DNA of 64,000 nucleotides from Vreelandella populi. Its GTDB lineage: Bacteria; Pseudomonadota; Gammaproteobacteria; Pseudomonadales; Halomonadaceae. The notes under the pieces were generated by a model. The model worked only from the letters and a program-made list of their open reading frames with translations. It did no database searches and had not been told where the DNA came from. The DNA lies in the NCBI RefSeq assembly GCF_003989825.1, contig NZ_RZHE01000011.1:88059-152058 (forward strand). Reading direction: 5' to 3'. The first letter of the stretch is position 1. The number at the start of each line of letters is the position of its first letter. Positions 45,872 to 53,519 of the stretch are shown here, one piece after another. The translations under genes and the position numbers were made by a program.

Positions 45872-46708
45872 TTATTTAGAAGGATCAATCTGCTCCTTTT
45901 GAGCGCCTGATTTTTCCTTTGCCATACCTAGCGTCGGTTCCTGACCTTCAGGTTCTGGCTGGTTACGAACCGAGAACTGGCTACGGCCATCAAAGGATGG
46001 GCCTTCACCCCAGCGACCTTTGGGTGCTTCCTTATCTAGCAAGGTATTAAGGTAGTAATAGGAGTGCTGCGTTGCTTCATGATCTTCAGGCGTAGAGTTA
46101 GGTACTGGAAGATGCGCACCAAGGCCACCCAGCTCTTCAATGACTGCCAGCCACTGCTGCTGGTGATAGGTATCGCGTGCAATCAGGAAAGAAAGGAAAT
46201 CTTTCATGCCATGATCATCAGTCCAGTTATATAGACGTGATGCCAGTACCCGGCCGCTTGCCTCAGCGGTCACGTTCGCTAGCATATCTGCCGCCACATT
46301 CCCCGTGGCATAGATATGGCTCATATCAAACGGTACGCCATTGGCATTTACCGGCATGGCAGAAAGCCCAGATGATAATATGTGGCGTGGGTTCGCACCG
46401 CCTAGAATGGCGTTCATGACAGGATCTTTCGCAGTAGCCTCTTGGTAGGAGACAGGAGCGCCTTCCAAATTAAGGGCAACCGCATGGCCCAACATTTCAA
46501 CATGCGCAAGCTCTTCTGTAGCCGTCGACATAAGCAGGTCACGAATGCGATCATCACCGCGTGTACCCATGGCTTGGAAGAAGTACTGCATCGCTACCCG
46601 GATTTCGCCTTCCACACCGCCAATAGCTTGCTGCAGCAGCATAGCAAATTCAGGATTAGGTTTATCGACTTTGACCGGATATTGCAGTTTCGCTGAGTGG
46701 TGAAACAT
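45872..46708 (-). CDS. Manganese (non-haem) catalase
   Basis: A 278-residue cytosolic enzyme that disproportionates hydrogen peroxide using a dimanganese site. The metal ligands of the family can all be placed: E35 (GGVEGEIRVAMQY), E66 and H69 (TEELAHVEM), E149 (VTAEASGRVLA) and H182 (ARDTYHQQQW). The length and C-terminal extension rich in Pro/Glu/Lys are typical. AGAGG precedes the ATG. With DUF892 downstream it forms a probable stress operon. Confidence 0.93.
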   Translation of the reverse strand: MFHHSAKLQYPVKVDKPNPEFAMLLQQAIGGVEGEIRVAMQYFFQAMGTRGDDRIRDLLMSTATEELAHVEMLGHAVALNLEGAPVSYQEATAKDPVMNAILGGANPRHILSSGLSAMPVNANGVPFDMSHIYATGNVAADMLANVTAEASGRVLASRLYNWTDDHGMKDFLSFLIARDTYHQQQWLAVIEELGGLGAHLPVPNSTPEDHEATQHSYYYLNTLLDKEAPKGRWGEGPSFDGRSQFSVRNQPEPEGQEPTLGMAKEKSGAQKEQIDPSK

Positions 46709-47650
46709 ATCATAGCCTCTTCATTTAATTGCCACAAAAATGCTATGGCAATATTCGTAAAGTTAACGCCGGCAATCGGCAAAACCGGACCATTCAGTTA
46801 ACTCGATTAACCCATCAATGGCACTCGATCAATTAATCGAGTTATTTGAGAGTAGTCAAGGCAAGAGGCTTTTCAAGAAAGATAAAGAAAGTATAAAAAT
46901 TTTTAACTTATATTATTAAACGATTAAAAATTTAATCATTACCACACAACAATATAAGGGCGCACTTCAAACTCTTGAAGTACAGGTTAAAAATAAGCTT
47001 ACTATTGCTCGCAACGGTTTACTGATCATATGAGAAACATTCCTTTAACTTAACCCGAAAAGCCAATTCCTTATTTTCAATTCACAAGACTAACGAGCTT
47101 ATCTTAAATAGCACTACTTAAATAATTTATTATGTATCTTACGTATATTAAAAAAGACGTTAAATAATATTTTATCTTTTAACTTTAACTTCAATTTTTT
47201 AAATAACAGCTTCACACTAAAAGATTAACTCGTTCTAATTCGCTTCAACAAGTTATAATGAAACAGTATTACGCGATAAATTTATTGGCTATGTGCCTCC
47301 TTTACGATAGCTGATTGACATATTCAGGTCGGCGCCGATTAATATTCAAGGTGATAAAGCGTACCGTTATCTGCATGGCAGTTGCAGTTATGGGCAACGT
47401 TGCTTCAACCAAAAGCAACAAGATGCTAATGGTCAGGAAGCTTCGTAAGCTATCAGCTTAGAGATAGCTTGGAAAAACCTGCATTCAGGTTTTTGTGCGA
47501 CAGGATATTTACCGTGTGATGAAACCGTCCCATCCCGGAATTTTCTATCAGGTGGGCGCTATTACTGCAGTGCCAAGCGGTTTTTTGAACAGATGGCCTG
47601 CCCATAAGAGGAAAAATACAAATACTGGTACAATTTTTTTCAATAATTAC
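46709..47650. other. Long AT-rich intergenic region upstream of the manganese catalase
   Basis: About 940 bases with no convincing gene. Only short open frames occur (e.g. 47315-47461 from a TTG and 47519-47671), with no ribosome sites. The right part of the gap holds the sRNA promoter and the RNA described next. A palindrome TAAGCTATCAGCTTA at 47446-47460 resembles a degenerate GacA-type upstream site (spacer seven instead of six). Confidence 0.5.
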
Positions 47651-47679
47651 TTGTGCGCATATTATACATGATCTAGTAT
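47651..47679 (+). promoter_or_regulatory. Candidate promoter of the Rsm/Csr-like RNA
   Basis: TTGTGC at 47651-47656 and TAGTAT at 47674-47679 are separated by 17 bases, the ideal spacing for a vegetative promoter, and would place the transcription start near 47685. The surroundings are AT-rich. A TTATAC at 47662 is an alternative -10 element. Confidence 0.5.
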
Positions 47680-47682
47680 GAA

Positions 47683-47795
47683 GTTGTCGGCGGCAGGAAG
47701 CCACCAACAAAAAGGAATTTCCACTCAGGATGAGTGGCTACACGCCAGGAAGGCATGAGTACATCAAACGCCCCTTAACCGGGGCGTTGTTGTTT
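47683..47795 (+). ncRNA. Candidate CsrA/RsmA-sequestering small RNA (RsmZ/CsrB-like)
   Basis: This RNA of about 110 bases carries four AGGA motifs within 56 bases (GGA at 47696, 47714, 47728 and 47748). Three sit in the loops of small hairpins: GGC-AGGAA-GCC (47692-47702, with a possible outer GTTG/CAAC stem), CCACTCAGGATGAGTGG (47721-47737, seven-base stem with a GGA loop) and GCC-AGGAA-GGC (47744-47754). The second motif is in a single-stranded stretch. A terminator hairpin follows at 47767. GGA in hairpin loops is the mark of RNAs that titrate the translational regulator CsrA/RsmA, so I infer such a role. No homologue was searched. Confidence 0.7.
47767..47795 (+). terminator. Intrinsic terminator of the candidate sRNA
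   Basis: Stem AACGCCCC with GGGGCGTT, loop TTAACC, then GTTGTTTG, which is only moderately T-rich. It lies directly at the end of the GGA-hairpin block. Confidence 0.7.
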
Positions 47796-47975
47796 GTACC
47801 CCCCCCTGCATTATTTTCATACCCCCGTTTGCGCTCGCCACATGCTGGTCTTTAAAGGATTCAGGTCAGCGTGACCGTATTGAGCTACCTACTTGGAATA
47901 TTACCCATATTGAATTTAAGAGCACTTAATGTGGCATACCTTGCATGATTGAAATTTATGTAATTATTTTATAAA

Positions 47976-47993
47976 TGTAAGAAAATGCTTACA
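47976..47993. promoter_or_regulatory. Perfect GacA/UvrY-type upstream activating palindrome
   Basis: TGTAAG-AAAATG-CTTACA fits the TGTAAG-N6-CTTACA consensus bound by GacA-family response regulators upstream of rsm and csr small RNA genes in gammaproteobacteria. It lies 180 bases downstream of the candidate RNA and outside any gene. Being a palindrome, it could serve either direction. Confidence 0.65.
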
Positions 47994-48432
47994 AAAATTA
48001 TCGTCAATTGACTACATTTTTTTCTATCAAAGTAGCTACACTTCTAAAGGCTACAAATCGCAGTAGCCCGCTTGAGTCGCGCTAGCCCATGGAAGAGCAA
48101 TGGAAAGCAGTATGCGAAAGGATCAAGGAAGCGCGACAGGCCAGGGAGGGCCATTCTACTCCTGCCCAGGCTAGTAAACAGCCAACCACTTAACAGTTCA
48201 TTCTATCGGGCTATCACTTGTAACGTTGTCTCGATAGCCTTATATACGCTTAGCGTTTGCCAATAGTGCCCTTTCGTGAAATCCTGCCTTACCAACTAGC
48301 TCGCTGGTCCAGCATTATTCCTTTATACGCGTAAGAGATAACGCTAGTTATGAAGGGGATGCTCAATATCTAAATAGTGCGGGAAGGAGGTAAACACATT
48401 AGTTTGCCTGGCGTACTTTTCAAACAAGCACG
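47994..48432 (+). other. Intergenic region after the GacA-type palindrome, possible second GGA-rich RNA
   Basis: No convincing gene. Between 48088 and 48148 five ANGGA motifs occur (ATGGA twice, AAGGA twice, AGGGA once), and GGCCAGGGAGGGCC (48139-48152) can fold into a stem with an AGGGAG loop. A hairpin GGCTAC/GTAGCC lies at 48049-48068. Alternatively, an ATG at 48089 opens a 34-codon frame encoding MEEQWKAVCERIKEARQARE and a polar tail, without a clear ribosome site. Neither reading is secure. Confidence 0.35.
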
Positions 48433-48457
48433 AAAAAGCCGCCCTTTCGGACGGCTT
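48433..48457 (-). terminator. Intrinsic terminator of the tRNA cluster
   Basis: Read on the minus strand, the stem AAGCCG...CGGCTT with inner CC/GG pairs and a short loop is followed by five T. It lies about 40 bases after the tRNA-Thr 3' end. Confidence 0.85.
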
Positions 48458-48497
48458 AATCTAATTCTCTAATATGCTGCTTTTAACCATCTTTTGA

Positions 48498-48573
<76 letters not shown>

Positions 48574-48645
48574 GCTTCACATTTTCTTGAGAAAATGACT
48601 GAGTTGCGGTTAAGCTAGTCAGTCAACAAGAAATCTTGTTGGCAA

Positions 48646-48720
48646 TGGCTGGGGTACCAGGATTCGAACCTGGGAATGCCGATACCAAAAACCGGTGCCT
48701 TACCACTTGGCGATACCCCA
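48646..48720 (-). tRNA. tRNA-Gln (anticodon TTG)
   Basis: A 75-base cloverleaf with encoded CCA: acceptor TGGGGTA/TACCCCA, anticodon stem-loop CCGGTTTTTGGTATCGG with TTG, and T-arm CAGGTTCGAATCCTG. It closely resembles E. coli tRNA-Gln(TTG). Confidence 0.96.
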
Positions 48721-48726
48721 ACTGTT

Positions 48727-48802
48727 TGGTGGCCAGAGACGGAATCGAACCGCCGACACGGGGATTTTCAATCCCCTGCTCTACCAACTGAGCTATCTGG
48801 CC
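48727..48802 (-). tRNA. tRNA-Phe (anticodon GAA)
   Basis: A 76-base cloverleaf with encoded CCA: acceptor GGCCAGA/TCTGGCC, anticodon stem-loop GGGGATTGAAAATCCCC with GAA, and T-arm CGGTTCGATTCCG. It is the first gene of the three-tRNA cluster. Confidence 0.97.
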
Positions 48803-48959
48803 GCTGCCAACGGTGCGTATTAAACTAAAAACTCTGCTTTTCGTCAACACCTTTGTGAAACTTTCTTTTCTAACCGTTGCTTAGGCAACGGCTACGACTA
48901 ACGTTGCAACGCTGGAACGCCCGAAATATGGGGCGTTCTGGCCTAGCTAGGGCGCTCGT

Positions 48960-49235
48960 CTACGCCTGCGTCGGCGGTACGTAACCTTCCGCCTGGTCGG
49001 TTTGTTCGTTATCCATGAAGCGCTGCATCTGCTCCATCAGATAAGCACGGTCTTCCGGGTTGAGCATATTCAGATGCTTTTCATTGATCAGGCGGGTTTG
49101 CAGCGCCTGCCACTCTCCCCATGCCTGCTTGGAAACGCTAGCCTGAATCTCCTGGCCCTGCTTGCCGGGTAGCGGTGGAAACGGGAGTGCGGGCAGTTCC
49201 TTTTGATATTTACGACAAAAAACCGTGTTACTCAT
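48960..49235 (-). CDS. yggX: Probable Fe(2+)-trafficking/oxidative damage protection protein
   Basis: A 91-residue YggX protein that helps protect iron-sulfur clusters and is implicated in iron handling. MSNTVFCRKYQKELPALPFPP with its single Cys, and LNMLNPEDRAYLMEQMQRFM, are the family pattern. AGGAG precedes the ATG at 49235; the frame opens seven codons earlier. As in E. coli, it lies directly downstream of mutY. Confidence 0.96.
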   Translation of the reverse strand: MSNTVFCRKYQKELPALPFPPLPGKQGQEIQASVSKQAWGEWQALQTRLINEKHLNMLNPEDRAYLMEQMQRFMDNEQTDQAEGYVPPTQA

Positions 49236-49270
49236 GAGAGGCTCCTTTATGGGCACTAGGCACTCACTAC

Positions 49271-50365
49271 CTATACATGCCCTGGCGTTAAGTTGAGGGT
49301 AAAGGGCGTGAGCTGGTTAAGCAGGGCTTTTACCGGCGCGGCTAGACCAAGCTCGCGAGGGTTATTTACGTCATACCATACGCCGCTTTCTCTTACCTCG
49401 CCCAGCCTAGCGCAGGAAACCGGCTGAGGGGTAATTTCCAGACGGAAATGGCTGAAGGTGTGGTGAAAAGTGGGCATCGCTGGTTCACGTCTGGGGGCGA
49501 CAGCATGGGTTTCCAGCCAGTCGTTAAGCTCACTATGTCTTTCAAACTGAGGCAAGCTCCATAATCCACCCCACAAACCGCTGGGCGGGCGCTGCTCCAG
49601 CCATACTCGCCCTTCAGGATCGCGTAGCAGCAGCATGATCGTACTGCGAGTGGGTAAAACCTTTTTGGGCTTGGATTCCGGATAGCGCTGCGGCTCTCCC
49701 TGGGCATATGCCAAACATACATCGTTAAATGGGCAAATCTTGCAATCAGGCCTGCTGCGTTTACATAGGGTTGCGCCAAAATCCATCACTGCCTGGGTGA
49801 AGTCAGCCAGACGGGTAGACGGCGTATAGTATTCGGCAAGCGCCCAGAGCTTACGCTCCACGACAGGCTTGCCTGGCCAACCAGGAATGGCGTGCAGGCG
49901 CGTCAGCGAGCGTTTGACGTTGCCATCTAAAATGGCGGCTCGTCTGCCGGTACTCTGAGCAATAATCGCACCTGCCGTTGAGCGTCCAATACCTGGCAGG
50001 ACCATCAGGGTCTCTACATTTTCGGTGGGCAGCTCGCCACCATACTCCTCAAGCGCCAGCTGAGCAGCTTTATGCAGATTACGTGCCCTTGCGTAGTAGC
50101 CAAGCCCTGTCCACAGGTGAAGCACTTCATCTTGAGGCGCACGGGCAAGGGCTTCAAGTGTCGGGAAGCGCGCCATGAAACGCTCAAAATACGGAATGAC
50201 GGTCGCGACCTGGGTTTGTTGAAGCATGATTTCCGACACCCATACGCGATAAGCGCTGCGTGGCGACTGCCAGGGCAGGTCATGACGGCCATACTGGTCA
50301 AACCAGGTGAGCAAGCGATGGCAAAACTCGTCTGCCGTAAGCCGTGGGGTTGGCATATCAGCCAT
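49271..50365 (-). CDS. mutY: Adenine DNA glycosylase
   Basis: Removes adenine mispaired with 8-oxoguanine or guanine in base excision repair. At 364 residues it is close to E. coli MutY (350). MLQQTQVATVIPYFERFM carries the conserved catalytic-domain motif, LPGIGRSTAGAII is the helix-hairpin-helix, the 4Fe-4S motif C-x6-C-x2-C-x5-C (CKRSRPDCKICPFNDVC) is intact, and a C-terminal NUDIX-like domain (PPSGLWGGLWSLPQFE) follows. Upstream of yggX in a probable operon. Confidence 0.97.
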   Translation of the reverse strand: MADMPTPRLTADEFCHRLLTWFDQYGRHDLPWQSPRSAYRVWVSEIMLQQTQVATVIPYFERFMARFPTLEALARAPQDEVLHLWTGLGYYARARNLHKAAQLALEEYGGELPTENVETLMVLPGIGRSTAGAIIAQSTGRRAAILDGNVKRSLTRLHAIPGWPGKPVVERKLWALAEYYTPSTRLADFTQAVMDFGATLCKRSRPDCKICPFNDVCLAYAQGEPQRYPESKPKKVLPTRSTIMLLLRDPEGRVWLEQRPPSGLWGGLWSLPQFERHSELNDWLETHAVAPRREPAMPTFHHTFSHFRLEITPQPVSCARLGEVRESGVWYDVNNPRELGLAAPVKALLNQLTPFTLNLTPGHV

Positions 50366-50430
50366 GAACGTTCCTTCAAAAACGGATAGAAGTAAAAGCC
50401 GTAGCGGTGCCGTTGACCTATGGCACCAAT

Positions 50431-50459
50431 AAAAAAAGCGCCGGCGTTGAGGCCGGCGC
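50431..50459 (-). terminator. Intrinsic terminator of the AsmA gene
   Basis: Stem GCGCCGGC with GCCGGCGC, short loop and seven T on the minus strand, 20 bases after the AsmA stop. Confidence 0.92.
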
Positions 50460-50479
50460 AGACTGACTTACTTGAATGC

Positions 50480-52813
50480 TCAGTTAAATAGACGCCGGAT
50501 ACCTTCGCGAAGTTCCTGACCGGCACCTTTGCCCAGATGCTCATCCAGTTGTTCCAGCGAGCCGCCCACGCGCTCCTCAATTTCTTCGGTTACACGACTG
50601 CCGGCTTCATTGCGCAGCAGATCAACCACCGCTGTCTGGAAAGCAGAGCGGTCAAAACGGCACCATTGGCCCTGATCATCACTGAGGTTGCCTTCACAGT
50701 GCACGGGCAGCGGTAGCTGTTCCAGGCGCGGGTTGACGCTACACGCCGCGTCCGCTGTATCGACCAGGCGAGCATTGGCACGAGTATCAAAGTTGCGGCT
50801 GTTGAAATTAAGTTCCCCTTCACCTTTTACATCGATACCCGGTAGGGTAATCAGCAGGTCGTTACTGGTGAGCACGCCGTTACGCACCTGAAAAGTCGCA
50901 TCAAAGCGCTCAAAGCGCGTATCGGCATGCCAGTCACGTAGCGTGCCTTCGCCTTCTAGCTGCGCGACCAGCTCGCACATCTGCTGGGAAATATTGATAT
51001 CCAGAATCGCACCTTCATTAAGGCGGGCGTTAACCTGCCCATTCAGGTTACCAATCAATGCCTCGCGACTATTGCCACGTGACGTGAATTCACCATCGGC
51101 GTTAAGGCGCCCGCGCAGAGGTGACGTTTCTTCACCGAGCGCTTCAATCAGCGCAGCTACCTGAATATTGCTGACGCTGGGTGAAAGCTCCCACTCCATG
51201 ATACGTTCGCGTGAATCCAGACGGCCGCTGGCGTTAAGCTCGCCACCGTAAAAGCGCGATTCAAAAGCAGTGAGCCGATGTTCGCCCTCTTCACCCTGCA
51301 GCCTAAGATGAGTATTGTCGAAATTAAGTCCACCCAGCAGCAGTTGATCAACGCTGAGTTCGCCGTCCAGCGACAGCTCACTGAGCCATGCCTGAGGGAG
51401 TAGTGTTTCGCTACTTTGGGCAATGGCTTGGCGCAAGAAGCCGAGGCTTGCCTGCTGCGCGGTTGTGGGGCCGGAAAGGTAGTGATCAAGATTCAGCTGA
51501 TCGCCTTCTAGGTCAAACCCCAGCTGCGTGCCATCCATTGCGGCCGAAAGCCGTCCTGTAAAGGTACTGTCATCGACCACCAGAGAAAGCCGGGGAAGCG
51601 ATACCTGCTGGGCATTACCTTCAATAGGGCTGGTCATGGCAATATCGCTTAGCGCCGCCTCGCTTGCCGTATTAAGTTTAACCCCTGCGCGCGAAAGCCA
51701 AGGGCGCAACGTGAAGGGTGCTGCGGTAAACTGACCACGGTACTGGGGGGCATCCAGCATTTGCTCGATATTAAGATGGCCGCTCATACGCAGACCATCA
51801 GGCCCGGTCAGCTGTAAATCCTTCAGCTGTGCCGTTTGTGCCTGCCAATCACTCTCCAGGCCAAAGGCAAGCGCCAGCGCCAGGCTGCCCTGCCACTGCT
51901 CGGGGTTTTGCAACCCGGCTTCAAGTACGCCTTGGGTAATGCTCAGCTGTTTTTCTTCCAAAAGCGCGACAATTTCAGCAGCTCTCAGGCTCAGTTGCTG
52001 TGGTTCGCTCTCGGGGTTCATTCGTGTGCGTGTGGTTAGGCGCGTATTTTCCAGCACGACCCGGTCTTCGCCGAGCTTAAGCCGCATGCGTGTCTCAAGA
52101 TCAACATCGCTGGTCAAGTTGGGCGTTCGCTCCAATGCCTCGGCATCCAGACGGTTATGCCTGGTCAGCGTAAACATGGTCTTTAATGGGAAAGGGCTGA
52201 CTGGATTGACGTTACTGCCGGAAATATTCAGCGACTGCATGCGCCACAGTGCCTGGCTTTGCGCATCACGGAAACGAATATCAGCGCCCCGCACTTCGAC
52301 GCTGGCAATATTGAGCACGACAGAAAGACTGCCCGCATCGGCGTTCGGCCCGGCGCTTGCCGGCGCCAGCACCGTTTGTGCTTTTTCATCGCTTTCTTCA
52401 GCCAGGCGCTCGACCAGCGGCTCCCAGTTGCCTCGGCCTTCGGCATCGCGCTCCAGATTCAAACGCATGCCATCCAGCGTCAGGCCGTCAATGGCAATCT
52501 CGCCACGCAGCAATGGGGCAAAGGCAATGCTAACCTCGGCGCGATTGATCGCGGCAAACGAAGTATCTTCTCCTGTCTGTTCCGGCAGCCAGGCCCGGGC
52601 TTGCTCCACGCTCACCCCAAGGCGAGGATAGAACGACCAGGTAATCGGGCCTTCCAGCGCCAGATGCAGCCCGGTGTGCTCCTCCACCACGGCGGTCAAG
52701 CGGGGCTTAAAGTCTTCCGGATCCAGAAAGGTGGTCACATAAACCACCGCAGCCACCGCCACGATGGCAAGAATGCCAATGGCGGCCAGCAAAATACGTA
52801 ATAACTGTTTCAT
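50480..52813 (-). CDS. AsmA-family outer membrane assembly/lipid transport protein
   Basis: A 777-residue envelope protein with one N-terminal membrane anchor (LLRILLAAIGILAIVAVAAV) followed by a long periplasmic domain. An AsmA N-terminal domain (VVEEHTGLHLALEGPITWSFYPRLGVSVEQA, in parts) and a C-terminal DUF490-like AsmA segment (GRLNADGEFTSRGNSREALIGNLNGQVN) are visible. AsmA-like proteins are thought to help move phospholipid or assemble outer membrane proteins. Its start overlaps the GNAT stop by a base (TAATG). Confidence 0.88.
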   Translation of the reverse strand: MKQLLRILLAAIGILAIVAVAAVVYVTTFLDPEDFKPRLTAVVEEHTGLHLALEGPITWSFYPRLGVSVEQARAWLPEQTGEDTSFAAINRAEVSIAFAPLLRGEIAIDGLTLDGMRLNLERDAEGRGNWEPLVERLAEESDEKAQTVLAPASAGPNADAGSLSVVLNIASVEVRGADIRFRDAQSQALWRMQSLNISGSNVNPVSPFPLKTMFTLTRHNRLDAEALERTPNLTSDVDLETRMRLKLGEDRVVLENTRLTTRTRMNPESEPQQLSLRAAEIVALLEEKQLSITQGVLEAGLQNPEQWQGSLALALAFGLESDWQAQTAQLKDLQLTGPDGLRMSGHLNIEQMLDAPQYRGQFTAAPFTLRPWLSRAGVKLNTASEAALSDIAMTSPIEGNAQQVSLPRLSLVVDDSTFTGRLSAAMDGTQLGFDLEGDQLNLDHYLSGPTTAQQASLGFLRQAIAQSSETLLPQAWLSELSLDGELSVDQLLLGGLNFDNTHLRLQGEEGEHRLTAFESRFYGGELNASGRLDSRERIMEWELSPSVSNIQVAALIEALGEETSPLRGRLNADGEFTSRGNSREALIGNLNGQVNARLNEGAILDINISQQMCELVAQLEGEGTLRDWHADTRFERFDATFQVRNGVLTSNDLLITLPGIDVKGEGELNFNSRNFDTRANARLVDTADAACSVNPRLEQLPLPVHCEGNLSDDQGQWCRFDRSAFQTAVVDLLRNEAGSRVTEEIEERVGGSLEQLDEHLGKGAGQELREGIRRLFN

Positions 52814-53295
52814 TACCCTTTCCCTTGTGGGTCTAACTCAACAAAATTACTGGTAAGCGGCCTGTCTAACAGAGCCTCTTCGCTACAGCTGCCTGGGCGG
52901 TAGCCAAGCTTGGACAGCAGCACCTGATCGGCCAGCGATAGAGCTGAAATTTCAATGCGCAGTTTACGCCCTTCCTGTTTGGCCTGTTCGCCAAGTAGGG
53001 CCATCAACCGCGAGCCCACACCGCGCCGGCGCGTAGCCTTACGCACGCATAACTCAGAAAGCCACCAAGCTCGGTCCGGCGCCTCTTGAATGGCAGCCGC
53101 GCCTAGCAAGTGGTCGTTAAAGTGCGCACAAGCAAAAAAGTGAGCGGCATTTAAATGCTGTTCGATAAACGGCAGAACCGCCTGGGTAGGCACCCGCTCT
53201 TTTGGCGCATCCTCATAAATACGCGTAAGGTCGAGGCGCACCTGCTCATCCGCGTCCCAACGCGCTTTGTCGACATGCTCCAGTGTCACCGGCAT
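52813..53295 (-). CDS. GNAT-family N-acetyltransferase
   Basis: A 160-residue acetyltransferase. The acetyl-CoA-binding motif is in ELCVRKATRRRGVGSRLMALL (R-R-x-G-V-G). The acceptor is unknown. The gene is followed by the AsmA gene with an overlapping TAATG and is divergent from hisB. Confidence 0.85.
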   Translation of the reverse strand: MPVTLEHVDKARWDADEQVRLDLTRIYEDAPKERVPTQAVLPFIEQHLNAAHFFACAHFNDHLLGAAAIQEAPDRAWWLSELCVRKATRRRGVGSRLMALLGEQAKQEGRKLRIEISALSLADQVLLSKLGYRPGSCSEEALLDRPLTSNFVELDPQGKG

Positions 53296-53431
53296 GGTGA
53301 AATCCTCTTCGCCAAAGCAGCTCAGCTGCTATTTTTAATGCCCTGAAGGGCGGCTACCTTTCGCGCATTGTAGCGGATGGGTGCGCCGATTCTCTATAAT
53401 GGTTGTTTTGCCGCCGATTTATGCCCTGATT

Positions 53432-53464
53432 AACTGGTGGTGAGCCTACTCAACTGGTGGTGAG
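53432..53464. repeat. Direct repeat in the hisB leader
   Basis: The 13-base sequence AACTGGTGGTGAG occurs twice, at 53432-53444 and 53452-53464, with a 20-base period, about 60 bases before hisB. A TATAAT sits at 53395-53400. This may be a binding-site pair or just a duplication. Confidence 0.5.
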
Positions 53465-53519
53465 ACAGGGCGGCCCATCGCCTTCCCCTCAGAATGCGCA
53501 AGAGCGCAGGAGATGCAAC

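Noticed and set aside
47315..47461. A 48-codon TTG-started frame upstream of the sRNA.
   Set aside because: No ribosome site, no recognisable domain, and it lies in low-GC DNA where such frames arise by chance.
47519..47671. A 50-codon frame beginning MKPSHPGIFYQVG, reminiscent of HigA antitoxin N-termini (M-K-P-x-H-P-G).
   Set aside because: Only the first seven residues agree; the rest lacks a helix-turn-helix and no toxin gene precedes it. No ribosome site is visible.
47798..47830. A run of eight C and a second of five C after the sRNA terminator.
   Set aside because: Homopolymer runs without partner structure; may only be a sequencing-sensitive spot.
51939..52631. A 230-codon Ser/Arg-rich frame on the plus strand within the AsmA gene.
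   Set aside because: Low-complexity composition produced by the complement of AsmA codons.
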